Shown: positions 1 to 13,500 of the stretch, piece after piece
Position numbering within the stretch: position 1 is the first letter of the stretch
Layout of the letters: each line of letters begins with the position of its first letter
Assembly: GCA_022605955.1 (NCBI GenBank)
Contig: JAKCOZ010000021.1
Location: 13,070,161-13,134,160, forward strand
Direction of reading: 5' to 3'
Length of the DNA: 64,000 nucleotides
Origin: Rallus limicola
Taxonomy: Eukaryota; Chordata; Aves; Gruiformes; Rallidae
Notes under the pieces: generated by a model
Database searches by the model: none
Told to the model about the DNA's origin: nothing
The model's input: the letters and a program-made list of their open reading frames with translations, nothing else
Translations under genes and position numbers: made by a program

Positions 1-1129
1 TGAAAACCAATGAATCTGGTACAAAACTATCAGTGTTTGTGCAATGGGCAGGCAGCAATGCTGTGGCTGTATTTGGGAAGCTGCAAAGGCAGATTGGCAT
101 AAGCACTGGTGGAAGTTTTAATTCAGTTTGGGGAGGTAACAGCTTAAACACATCTTTGAGCACCATGGGAACGGAGGTGTGGAGTTAGATGCATCCACAG
201 AGAGACCATCCTGTATGTTTCAGATGTGAATAACGTGAGGGGATTGGAGATTGGTTTCAAAATCAAATTTAAACAGAAAGGTGAAAAGTGTCTGGAGGGA
301 CAGAGGCTGGGGAATGCCTGCCAGAACCAGCTGGCATTTTCCAGGCAGCTTGGTTGTGAATTCAGCGTGTGTGTCAGTTCTCTCTTGTCTTTATTAGTGC
401 TCTGAAACACGGTGTCTGAAGCAAAAGTTATTGAATTTTCACTAAACCCTTCCCACATGCAAAGGATTTTTCTACTTTAATGTTCAAAAAAGTCCAAGGC
501 GCAGCCACCATCTCTAGCATGTGCCCATATCTTTTCTCATTATAGGCTGAGGTCCAAAACCAATATGAATTAAATAAATACCCCACTGAGAGCTGTACTT
601 TTGAAAATGGCCTTATTGCAGTGCAGATGTGTGCTATCTAAAACCAGCTTAAACCTTTCACTTTTTTTTATATATATATTTAAATTAAGAAAATAAAATC
701 AAATCTAAATATTATCCTGGAAGGAAGTGTATGCACTGGTGGATGTTTGATTTTCATTTTTCTCCCAGCATGCTCTGTCCTTTCATCCTATAATGGTTCT
801 TCTCTATTAATCCTTCTCAAAACCCACAGGTAGAGATGCTTATTGATAGAAGGCCAATGTGTATCTCAGTTTACAAAGGCATATTAAAGGATACAAGTAA
901 CATATTTCTCTTGATGTCTTCTTATTAATGCAATTCCACTCAGAACATTTTGGCATAAGAGGCAGTGCCAGATGGAAGATAAAACTTCACTTTTATGGGT
1001 ATTTTAAGGAAGAAAACATTTGGTTTGCATCAGTTCTAAACGAATAATATTTATTGCCCTAATGATTTGTATTTTATAAGCAGGATAACAAAAAGCACTG
1101 TCAATTACTTAGTGTTTTAACAAGGGTTG

Positions 1130-1151
1130 TTTTTTTTTTTAAAAAAAAAAA
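1130..1151. repeat. T11A11 self-complementary tract
   Basis: Eleven T followed immediately by eleven A: a perfect 22-bp palindrome of only T and A. Confidence 0.95.
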
Positions 1152-2859
1152 GAAGGTCTGATAACATCAAGTCATTTTAAATGATCAAGTGCTTTTAAAG
1201 TTAAACTGTAACGACCCAAAGTGATGGGTTGTTTACATAATAAAAATAAATAAACACTGACCACAGCTTGGCTGTATTTAAAGATTCTGTCATTTGTTAC
1301 CACAAATCGCAGCTCACAGCATGCTTTGGGGAACCCAGTGTGTTACAATCACACACACATCAAACAGCCCTGCTCAGGGCCCAGTGCTTCACCGTTGGAG
1401 GAGCGATGGGGAGTTTCGGGGCTGCTCCTGGGTGGGTTTGGGGAGAAGAGCAATAAATTCTACAAGTCTTATTTTCCCAGGACATCAGCAGGTCTCCTGA
1501 AGTTGGCAAGGCTGATTCTGTGCTTACAAAGGACGATCTTCTGATCTCTACCATTCAATAACATGATTATGTTCATCTTTCTCTTTTATCCAAGAGAATA
1601 AAATTCCATATTTTTTCTTATTTTCTGGTTTGTCTTGTGCTGCTGATTTCTGTACTGTTTGATGCCTTTGCAAGCTTTAGGTCTTCAAAAAATGAGGAGA
1701 GACACCTTCACCCCAAGTCCAGGACCTGCCCAGAGCTCAGGGCTCCCAGCAGCACGACCTCCCCTGCCCAGTGCCAGGCTCATCTCACTTTGATTCAAGC
1801 AAACTGATATGTGCTTTTCAATGCTAGACCTCTTCTGGAATGACAGACATTATAAATATTCTAAAACTTAAGGCAAATGAAGGGGGAAGGAGAAACAAAT
1901 GTGTTTCAGATTAACTGCTCCTTTATCACCTGGGCACACAAGTCTTTGGGTGAGGCCTAGCAGGGTTTGAAGTCAAGCTCTTCAGAAAAGACGCTCAGAG
2001 TGGCTGTGACCTGTCCTTTGTCACACAGGACCTGCTGAAGGGTCTGCAGTGACACCAGCGACAGCAGCATGGGGCAGGACTTCATTTCTGAGACTGGTTC
2101 TGCACTGCAAAGAGTAGGTCCAGACTGCCAACAGACTTTGGAAGAAGAAGGGAAGGCATTATTTGGCTTTTTCATCTTGTATAACTTGAGCCCTCTTTAG
2201 TCCTTTGAAATCTCAACCATTAACAGTAATAACCAGATTTACAAATATTCAGTCCTTGGGACACTGCTGAGGATGATGAAAACTCCATCCCTGTGAGGGA
2301 CCTGCATGCTCTGAGACATCTTGAGAGAGCTGCTTTGATTCAGAGTTAGAGCAAATACTTGGCAAGATAGCAAGGAAAAACGTTCCCTTTGTCAGGCCTG
2401 TGATGCAGTCATGTTTCCATTGATGACAATCCCTTGACATTAGTAGCCTAGCTTTGTGGAATCAACACATCAAGGGACCGATCCCTCCTGTCTCAGGTGA
2501 GATCATGCTAGCAGCCAGGGGATAAGTAGGTTCAAAACATTGAGTATTTTACATGAAAGCATGAAAAATAATTTTCCTGCTTCTCAGGTAAGATTTCAGA
2601 TGTCTAATTGATCCTGCTGGAAATTTTCTCTGCCTGGCCAAGTAGATGGACTTTTGTCTTCCCATTGAGGTGACTGATTTTTCCCATTCTCTTCTGATCA
2701 AGCATCAAGGGCTAGATGATGTTTCCCATTTTGGAGACTGGAAGGAAAGCAAAAGGAGACCTTGAACACTGGTTATGTTAAGGTTCTGTTAAAATAACAT
2801 CAGATTTACTCTGACATATTCCACGGGACTTAATATTGATTTTCAAATAATCTGGAATG

Positions 2860-3075
2860 CTGTTTTTAAAAACAATTATTGGCAAGGAGAGGCGTTGTTT
2901 TTGGAAGCTCTTGTATGTACAGTAAGGCTTTATTTCTTCTTGTTTTGAAGTGCGGCATGTCTTTTAAAAAGTGCTGTTCAGGAAACATCTGCTGTCAATT
3001 AAGGAGTAACACATTAAGGCATATTAAAGTGCACTCTTATTAGTGTTTCAGCAATAAAAAGAAAGGTTTTCTATT
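2860..3075. promoter_or_regulatory. Candidate conserved non-coding block
   Basis: Repeat-free AT-rich block with CAATTAAGGAG, CATTAAGGCATATTAAAG and CTTATTAGTG homeodomain-like cores. It is low-confidence and judged by texture. Confidence 0.18.
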
Positions 3076-6000
3076 TGAATCATATGTTCTTTAACACATC
3101 TGCCAGCCATCTGAAACTTGCAAATGTTCCTCAGTAAAAACATCTTCATAACCTTGTAAAAACTTAGTAATACATAGTGCTCTGTTAAGAAAAAAAAAAC
3201 CCAAATCCCTTTATGCACTGAGTTCAGGTAATCCTCAAACAGGTTGGATTGACACTGATAGTTTTAGGTAAGGACAGTGAATGCAGATGCTCTGCACAGT
3301 CAGTCCCACTGAACCTTCTAAGCAGAGCTGATTGGAAAAGCAAACTTTCATATTTATGAAAACAGAAAACTCTTCCACAGAATAATCAAACTTTTTGCAG
3401 GAAAAAAAAAAAGAATATAATAAAGCATTTGGTGTGGAAAAAAAGAGAAGTGTTTAGTTTGGAAAGGGGTTGTTGTGCATTAAGCAAACAGTAGTTTCAT
3501 TGCATTAAACTCCCCTGCTCTGCTCAGACTACATTTCCCACGGCACACTGTGGTCTCTTGTCGTTTAGCAAAGTTGTTGCATCGTGTGAAACCTTCTGTC
3601 AGATTCATAACAGATACGTAGGTCACAAGAGATCATCCTTACTTAAACTGCTGTGATTTCTGAGTGTACACTGTCCCAAGCTCCAGAAAGGTACATGAGA
3701 CGTGAAAGCCAGTAAGTAAAAATGTGTGAAAGTAATAATACGTAAACACAGACACTATGTTTTTAACAGGAAGACCATGCAGATGATTCAGTTACTCATG
3801 AGCACAGGTGAACATGGCACTAGATAATGGTATTTAGGCACACAACTCTTTCTGAATCAACCTACTATAAGATGAGGATGATTGGGTAGACAAGGGCTTA
3901 CCATCTTCACCAGTTGTGCTGTATAAAAATGTAGGGCAACTCTAGAAAGATCTAAGTAATGTTCTTGACTTTGGGACATGGTGTGGACTTGTGGGATCAT
4001 GGCAGGAGTGGTACAGCATGGGGTCTGCTATGCTCTTGGCCATTTCCCAATGAAAGGAAGGTACCATCAAGGCTTGGCTGCAGAATGGCCTGAGGAAAAG
4101 CCCGGGCTTGGTATTTGTAGGCAGATAATTATCTCTTTATGCTACTGAGTTAATTACTGTTGGCACCTCCAACCAGTACTGCGTGCAGGGACCAATGAAC
4201 TGGGCTGAATAGCATTGCTTGAAGAGACTTCTTGTTCCATCAAATGCAGTTTATGTCTGATTATCTCTGAAATTCCCTGAGAAAAAGTGAATCTGACCTT
4301 AAAGAGGGTGGGAGAGAATGAAAATTTGCCTGCATATTTCTATTGCTTTCCCTCTGGTAGGGAATTCTTTAAACACAGATCCCAAAGCAGAGGAACCATT
4401 AAAGTAGTTCTTCCACAGAGACTTGGTTAATTTCATGACTGACACCTTGGAAGTGATCGTTACTGTGTGGGTCAAAGCACCAGCCAATAAGCAAAGGAGA
4501 TTTCCTATTTCTGCATTTTTAAGGAGGAAGGAGCTGTTGTAACAGGATGATGCAGCATCTAATGTTCAATGATGGATACATCTGCTTGGCTAAACAATAG
4601 AAATCTGCCTAATTAGATGCTGTTTGAGACCGACCCACTTCTGCGACTCCAACATGCAGATCTTCTCACTGAAGGATGATATGGTTCTTCCCTAGAAAAT
4701 CACAAATCAAAGCTCGATCATGCTGGTTTCTAACAGCAAAGGGATTGTTTATATTTTCCAGAGCTGCAGGGGGAAGTTTGCTGGAGGTTCAAACTACAGA
4801 GGGGAAAAAGGGAAATGTAACTTTCATTCAGAGCTCACACACTAAATGCCATTTGCCCACTGGGCTTGCTCTTCATGGGGAGCTGCAAATTGCCCGTTCA
4901 GCTGCCAAGCAGAAAACAAACCTAAAGACAAATGTAAAAAAGCCCACTGTGCTTCTGAGCGGCTGGGAACTGTATGCTTACTCGAGCATGGAAAGAGAGT
5001 GTGCAGCCAGCTTACGGCAGGGGATGTAGAGGTGGCCCAGCTTCAAAGCCTGATGGTCTTTCCACTGGTCTCTGTGGGACTGGGATTCCTGGGTCCTGTC
5101 CCTTGTTGCATTTCTCTCAGAAGCAGTAAGGAAGAGCAGTCAGACCTGAAACTAGAGATGATGGATTTTGGGGGGGATTGGCTAGGGATCAGCTATTGCT
5201 GTTTGGATGCAGTTACTGCTGGTGTGATTCAGGCAGGCCTTCCTCACCCAAAAGCAGGTGACCTTTTCTCCCCAGAACCTTTCCTCTCCAGATAATCTAG
5301 ACTCTTGCAAGTGGGTTTGTGGCAGTGTTAGAAAACTACTTTTCTTAAAATTCATTTTACTGTCACTTATGATCCATCTTACCAAGCAGACAGACATGCA
5401 AGATCAGAATACACCCTATTGAAAACTGTAGGTAAAAAAACTAGCATAAATAAATGCAGATGCTTGCCTGTTCTGGGCAATAAGGTCATGCTCAGACACT
5501 TCCAGTAAGGAGGATTCAGGATATGAGCCCACTTTGAAAACTCATTAAGAAGATCAGGAAATATAAAATCATAGACCACTGTCACTTAACAAACCTTGAA
5601 GTCCCTGTTTGGAGGGCTTTGCTGGGAGTGGGCAGTCACTGCAGTATTTCAGCTCTCCTTCAGCTGCCCTGCCAGTGATGAATACTGTTTAATTACTAAA
5701 CCAGAATTTCTGTCATTTCTCTCGGCATGGCTTCTATTGGGGAAGATTAAACATCAGCCAAACATTACTGAATTACCTTTTTAAACCTATTATTTCAACG
5801 TGATTAACTTCTCTTCTTTTCATTTAGCTGTAAGCAAAATCTTGTTTACAAGGCAAAAAAAAAAAAAAAAGCATTTGCTATAATATTGGCAATAATAATA
5901 AAAATGAACATCACAGGGAAATAATTTATGTGTAAACCAGCATAAAAATGTCATTGATGCATGAGTTTCCTCTTCAATTAATAAAAAGGAGGAAATATTT

Positions 6001-7404
6001 AAAAACAATTTATCAAGGAAATACATACAGTTCATATATCATGCACTCACAAAGACTGTACTAGTATCCATTCCCCAAATAGCAGTGTGACCTGGACTAT
6101 CACACAGATGCTGGATTCCTTTGTGTGACCTATTTTGGAGTAGTCTAGGACAAGACTTTGACTTTGTACCAAATGAAGATCCTGGGTCAAAATACTGATA
6201 AAATCCTATTCTGTTAAAGCAGGTAACAATTAGTGCTGGTTGGATAAACCAAAATAAATAAAATACAGCCCTCAGTGATTCTGGCTTCATTGTCTACTTC
6301 TCATTGAGGCTGTTGGCATCACCCCTAAACCCAAGTGACCTATTCACAACGAACAAAACTTTATCTATTCTATGTACGATGGATCTAAGCTTCAAGGTGG
6401 TCACAAGTGTAATGTAAATAGTACATGTAGATACTGCAATTACCACTTCACAACAGTGTTACTCAGAAAATTAAGAGTTAAAATAAATCCAAAGGGGTAA
6501 GGTGGAGTGCAACTCCCCTATTAATCTTAGCTCTGCACTGTAGATCAGGATTAAGGAGGTCTCTGAAGGCACATTCACTGTCGTCTCCTAATGGTGTCAG
6601 AACACAGCTTTGGCCGTTCCTGCAGTATTAGATAATGAAAGTACATTTACTGAACGAAATCTGTGGAAGCATTTACAAACCAGCAAAGGTATTTGGCAGT
6701 ATTTGGCAAGGTATTTATGCAGTATATGAAAATAAGACAAGTAAAGATAAATCTGTTTTCGCCTAGTCATTTGTCTGGGCTACTTGCAGTGAGATGCTTT
6801 GAGGTGGGTAACATTGATTTGCTACAAACTTGTGTCTAACACACTGGACACTGATAGTGTTGAGAGCCACAGAACGGGTCATGTGCTTAAAATAAAGCAT
6901 GTGATAAAGCTTTGTAGGATAGAAGCTTTAAGATTCAAATTTTTCCCAGCTTTTCTGTGAGTTTTAGTGTAGGTACTAACCCCAGCGAAGGCAAATGCCA
7001 AAGTCTAAGGCTGTTCAAAATGCAATGTCCCTGTGTTCTGTTTCTTAAACTCCTGTCCATTTTCTACTTAAATTTAATGGCTGCATTTAAGAATTATGGT
7101 AATTCCTAAATCACAGCTGGGGAGCTGGGGAGGAAAGCAAAAGCACATCCTCATCAAATCTCTGTATACCCAACAGTAACACACTTCAATATTTCCATTC
7201 TTATAGGATATTTGAATGGGAAATTTCACCTCAACACCAGCTATTCCTGGAACGTACAGAAGTGTTGTCTCCTCTACTTGCAGCTCCTAGTCAGCAATTA
7301 ATAAATAAATGGGACAGGCTGGAAATAGAAACAATATCTGCTTTGTCTACCAGAAAGCATTATGCTTCCCTTCTTCATCTTTGTGAAAACATACCTCAAC
7401 CATA

Positions 7405-7530
7405 CACCACATAGACCAAAACGATCCTTTGGCCAGATCATCTGGTTTGAAGTTGTTGCAACTTTACTGACGTCAATAGAATCACATCGACTTACACAAC
7501 CTGGCCCTTTGTACAGAACTGGCACTGGAA
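7405..7530 (-). repeat. Ancient amniote repeat relic
   Basis: The minus strand reads with the cadence of a widespread old reptile/bird repeat: a TCTATTGACxTCAGT segment followed by a GTTGCA segment and then CCAGATGATCTGGCC. I recognise the family by eye but cannot give its library name. It is diverged and non-coding. Open frames across it on both strands are chance. Confidence 0.45.
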
Positions 7531-10500
7531 AACCAGATGTCTTTGGAGTCACATATGGAATCAAAGTTACATTTGGAAGTTTCATTATCAAAGAAAAATG
7601 ATAGAATACCTATGATAAACAGAGATATTGGCATTGACAGTTTGTGGCAAGCTGAGTAAACCTTTTCCATTAATTACTTCCCTATAAAGAAACTGGTGCC
7701 TTTCCTACACTTGGCAGTGTATAATTTACCTCTTACTTAAATGGAGTCTCTTTCTAAAGACACCCATTCTGACTATAAAGTTTTTTTTCTTGTTTTTTTT
7801 TTTTTTAATTGCATTTTCTATCTGAAAAGGAGATAATCTACAATGATTTTTCAAGGGAAGGCAAATAAAAAACCCAAGGCTGGTCTTAATCTCATTCTGT
7901 GCAGGAAGCTGGTTCTAACCAAAGGTGTCCTTGTCAGCAAGCTTGACTTTTAATGGATTAGTAGTTTGTGGGTTTTTTCTAGTTTGCCTTACAGATATTG
8001 AATTTCAGGGGATGGTGAGGAATGGGAGAAAAATAAAACTAAACAGCTAAAATTAAGAACACCAGTTAAAGTTATCCCACCAACATGTCTCTGTAGAAAC
8101 CTGGCAACAAAGCCAAATTCTAAATGAAAAGCCTGAAAAGGGCATAAATTCCGATGTCAGAGTTTGCAGAACACATGCTGCTACCTCAAAAACAAAGGTT
8201 ACACATCTCTGTAGGCATTTGCCACTCAAAATAAATAATCAGCAATGCTACGGTCCTTCTGGCAACCAGTTGCAATGTGACTCCAGATCTGGGTGTGCTG
8301 GTTAAAGGCAGAAATATAATTTGTTTCCTTGTCATTTTTCTTCTTTTTTTTCTTTTCAGAATTTTCCTTAGGTAAATGTGTGTGAAATTATAATTGCTAG
8401 GAAATGACACTCTGTAAAAGCTTTTGTATCCTTCCAGATGGTGTGTTTGGCCCTAGGACTCAACTACAGAAAAAAACTTCTCCTCTGTAGAGTGTCAGGT
8501 GTTGTTCAGAGGTATTCCTCCCCTCTCCCCTGCCCTGGAGGAAAAGGAGGGCTTGACATGTTGGGTTGGTTTTTTCCTGGTGTTGTAACGAGGAGGAACA
8601 AGGTATGAATCATTTGGCATAAAGCATAAAAAAGTCATGCAAGATGTGATAGGAGATGTATACGTTACTCCTCCTCGCTCCCCCAGACCCAAGGCCTGGC
8701 ATCCCCTGCGTTGCCAGCAGTGGGTGTGGTGATTTGGAACATCTATGAAGTCTCTGCAAATGCAGTTGGATTTGGTTTAGCGCCCATAAGGATCAAAGGA
8801 CACTTTTATCAAGAAAGACAAGCAAACAAATCATTGGAAATGAGGATGCTCTCACAGAGCTGGATTGTTTCCTTGCTTTCTTGCACAGCCCAGGCAGTGC
8901 AGGCTCCTGGAAGCTGCAGGTGGAGGGAAATGCTGCTGTGCATAGCTGGGATGTCTCTGGGGACATGTGAGAAACCTGATAGCTTCTGCTTGCTGAAGCT
9001 ACTTGTCCACTCCCTCATGGCTGCCAAGTGTCCAGGGATGCTTATACCCCACCCTGGGGAAAGCTTCTCATCCCACTGGGGAAAAAAACAAACCAAAACA
9101 ACAAACATGCAGAAAACCAACGTGATACTAAGCAGGACTTCTCATCTAGAGATGATGGAGAGAAATCATGCCTCTAATTCCCCTACATCCCCACAGCAGC
9201 TACTGGTTTAGACAGGTTCACTCACACCCTGAGAGCAATCCTGCAACAACAGACGTGGTGCTCAGCGGGGTTAACCACAGGCTCTGCAGCCTGTGCAGAC
9301 TTCTGCTCTGCAGGGACGCTGCTGCCTGCTGCAGCTGAGCTGCTTTAAATCTCCTGGGAAGGAGAAACCCTTGTCTAGCTGTGGCTGTCCCTCGGTTCCT
9401 TTCTCTCCCCTGGCTCCCTGGGACTAACTGATGCAGTTAAACACTGATTTTTTATGTGTTGTAAAAACACTGTGTGCATCGAGCACAGTGAACACAGCAG
9501 CATCCCTACTGCAGATGGACTGTACAGGCAGTGCCACGTCTGTCTGCCAAACTCCCAGAGAAAAAATAATTGCAGGCATTTTCTCAGCTATAAGCAGACC
9601 CCTCGACCTTCTTCCTTCACATCTCTCTCTTCATTTCTTCCTTCAAGAAATGAAGCTTACAGGTCTCACCCTGGCACCAAGGCTGCCGGTGCATTTGGGT
9701 GCTGCTCGGTGGGCACTTGGTTAAAGAAGCATCAAGGAGAACAGCTAGAGTGGGCAGGCAGGGTTTTCCTTCTGGGGCAGGAGGGTGTCAAAGGATTTTT
9801 TGGGCAGAGAAAGGGACATAGCACAAAGCATTTGTCCTGCTCCTTCCTTAATTCTGGGTCCCACCTGCCTATCACCACGCTGTTTTCTGCAGCTGCAGAG
9901 GGACTTTCTTCTGCAGTACAAACAACAGCATTCACAGATTAGAAAGTACTCAGCCTGCCACTTCACAACCTAAACTGTGACCAGGGTAGAAAGGCAAGGC
10001 CCTCTGAGTCACTGCTGTTTGCTTCGTGTCCAGCCAGCTTGTCCATAAATACTTCAAACAAGCAGCTTTCAAAGTTCCTGGACAGGGAATACAATCCTTC
10101 CTCCCCACCCCCCAAATGCTAAAGGGTTTCTTCCCTTTCCCTCCGAGGTTTCTTCTGGCCAGGATTTTTAAAAGTCGCATTAAATTTTGCTGGCCAGGGA
10201 AGGCACCTGTCCCAGGGCAGTTATTTTTAGTGGCAGAGCTGACATCCAATACGGTAGCCCAAGTTATAAAAGTTGGCCAGCATCATCTCGCTGCGAGTTG
10301 AGTTTTGCTTCAGCGTGATTAACTGTAGTTAAAAAATGAGCTTTGAGGGCATATAAACAGGAGAGCAGAAGGGTTGCTTGGAAGCATAAATCACACAAAT
10401 ACTAAATGGGAAAGTACATCCAAATTGGTGCTTGTTTGCTCAAAGCTATCTAAATTAAGGGAAATATCATCCCTTCTCAAGAAAGATAGTTCATAATTTC

Positions 10501-13500
10501 CTCAAGTGAGGCCTAAACCAGCAAAGACCTAAAGTAACACTATACAGACCAAAGCACTGCCAGTGCAGGAGAGACAGCAGAACACTTTCTGGAGCCTTCT
10601 TTGGTTTCTCCATGGAAATTGTAACAGGAGGAAGGATCATAGTCATGAGACAAAAGAGTTTAGGAGGTCATCTCATCAGAGAGGTCACAACTGGACATCT
10701 CGGTCTCCCTCTCTCTCACTCACAGCCTCATGACCAAGCAACAGAAATGAGAAATTTCTTTCTCATTTTGAACACAATTTGGTCTTTTAATGACCTTGAT
10801 GATGCTGACAACTAATTGGAAGGCAAGAAAGCCCATTCCCAAATTGAATTTTTTGAGATTTGCCATATTCTGATGAGTTGATGGGGAAAGGAAGCTGCCT
10901 TTTTCTATCCTCAAATTTCAGTGAAGAAAAATCAGTAGAAATAACTTTTTAAAGCTCTCATAGAAATCCATGCAATGTTTTCACCTCCTTTGGTCTATGA
11001 GAAGACTAGAGCTGGGACATTCAAGACCATATGTATATTTGTCATGTGGAGGTTTCCATCCCAAAGCAAGCTCCAGCTGGGCTAGGTGCTGGACAAAGAG
11101 CCGTAGCAATCCAAGTGGCTGGCAGCAACGAGAAGCTGCATTTCTCATGTCTAGCTCTGAGATTTTCCCATTAGTGGTAACAGGCACAGTTTTTTGCTTG
11201 TGATGAAACCCTAAGTAATAGCATTGCACGTTACTAGATGACTGGGTTTTCTCAAGGAAACGGTTATTTATTCACCTGTAAAACAAATGAGTGTTTTCTC
11301 TGGGTTGAAGTGTGTGCTAGGAACATGCCTCACCACATCTCCCTAAAGCTATATCTCATCTTCCAGCAATGATTCAACATTTCCCTAAGTGTGCTGGCAG
11401 CACTCAGCACGAAAGGTGATACTGTACTGGGCTTTCCAGTTCTTCACCTGACCAGCGTCATTCACATCCCTCCGCCACCATCAGGGCCCTCAGTAATGTT
11501 CACTGCTGAATGCTCACATCATTTTTCATTAGCCACTTCTGTTGGCTTCATGTCCTTTCTGAGCACATAACCAATATGCATTAACAGTTTCCAGTAGGTC
11601 CATTAGGATTTTCTCCCCGTTCTCCCTGGCAAATACGGTAGCATTACCACAGGCTCAGGTTTAGTTAACCCCTCCATATGCCAAGCATCTCTCCTCTTCT
11701 GCTGCCATCCATGTTCCCTTTTGCTCACCCTACTGAGTTTCATTTCCTCTGATTATTAGTGGGGGTTGATTTTTTTTTCTTCTTGAACAGTGTGAAATGA
11801 AAATGCAGTTTGGGGGCTTGCTTTGATTAGGCACTTTTTATATAAAAGCTGATATTGCATCTTTGTATAGGGGCTGCTTCAAAGAAAATGAGAAAGGCTG
11901 CTGGTTTGCTCTGTTTTAGTTGTAAGTTTTTCACTGGATTTACTCATTGGTAGATTAATTGAAGTGATGCTAAACCAGGCATGAACTTTGCCTGTAATAT
12001 TTTAAAATATTAAAAATAATTCAAATTATTCCAAGAAAGCAATGCATCAAAAACTGCTCAGGGAAACAGAGTTAGATTATCAAGCAGGGTGTGCTTTTCT
12101 GACACTCCAGCCCAGTCAGAGTTTAATACTGGCTTGGCATGGGCTGAAGGATCCAGCACATCTGACTAAACCAGAACGAACTCCTCCAGCAGCTGGTTGT
12201 TAGAGATGTTTACAAGAGTAGCAGTTGGGATCAGCTTGCGCTGTGCCGTTTCAGGCAGAGAGATGTCACAGCACGCAGCACCCTCGCCACAGTGACAGCC
12301 ACACCAAAGCCTGCATCAATAAAACCCTCCGGTGTTTACCTTGAATATGCTCCAACGCAGCAATTCGTGTTGCCTCTTATTTCCAGGCTGGGGGAGATGC
12401 GTTCCAACTGCTGTGCCTCAGGCTTGTGAAATATTATATGGTGAAGCTAAATGCATGTTTATTTTAACAATAATAGCTTTACATGAGGGGAACCCCTGAT
12501 GGACTTGTTCAGCAGGGCTGTTAGCGGCTGTGGCAGAGCAATGTCCAGGCTCGTTGCACAGCACAGGCTTATCTACGATTGTGGGTGAGGGACTGGAACT
12601 GCACCAGTTAGTATCAGTGAGGCTGTTTTCCAGTCCCAGCCACATCCTCTCCAGCACCTTGTTCATGATGCTGGTGTTTTCCATCCAGTTTTCTCAACTT
12701 ACAAACTCAGTGCCAGGTTCTTCACTATCATCATGGTTTCTCAACCCAAACATATGCAGAGAGATGCTCATTCAGCTCCACATCTCGAGATTCCAAACTC
12801 ACTCACAGCTCATGGCTTTTCAGTGCTTTGATTGAATTTGGACTGCTCTCTTATTTTCATTACTTAACTCAAAGCATTTACCAGCTTACAGCTGAAACTC
12901 AGAGCCAGCCTCTCAAGCCACCCTACGTTATTTTTGACTCAACCAACCTATGAGAGGAGTTTTTAAATCCTATCTGGAGAGAGGCAAACTTCCAAAAGAA
13001 GTGGAGGTCAGATTTGCTGTGGGGGAACATCCAAAAAGCTTGGGCATCTCTCCAGAGTTTATCTAGCCCAAACAAAACTGGCCTCTACCCTGGAAAGCGA
13101 ACAAGTTATCCCAAGATGCCAGCTGGATTAGGAGCAAGAATACTCTCTTGGGTGGTAGTCTCAGACTTGTAGTTTTGGTTTAAGTCAGCAGCCATGAGCC
13201 CAAAGGTGATCATTTTATCACCTCGTAAAAATTTTGGTGTGAGCCAAGGCTCTGAACACAGGTGAGATTTCATCATTTCCTCGAATGGAAAAAGTAAGAG
13301 ACACACACTTGTTCCCCTGAGCCGACCTGCTGAGGACCAGGGGAGCCTGGATCCAGTGCTGGGCACCATGTGTCACCAGTGATGCTGGACACAGAGGTGA
13401 CCGTGAAGGACAGTGGCTGCAAGGCTGCAAAATGGCTGCTAAAGAAAAGGCAAAGCCCCAGGTTTCTCCAAGGTGGGAAGAGGAGAGGTAAGGTGCTGAG

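Larger units (their letters stand above)
1..7290. other. Intergenic DNA, no gene seen
   Basis: AT-rich desert. Open frames up to 149 codons (for example 4846-5295) lack recognisable domains and consistent codon texture. It holds the T11A11 palindrome, short A/T tracts (about 5855-5870) and one candidate conserved block (2860-3075). The segment at 3480-3640, with several CpGs and TTTAGCAAAG-like motifs, is repeat-free but otherwise unremarkable. Confidence 0.8.

Noticed and set aside
11270..11330. Third MIR-like relic (CACCTGTAAAACAAATGAG)
   Set aside because: The match is too short and too weak to separate from chance.
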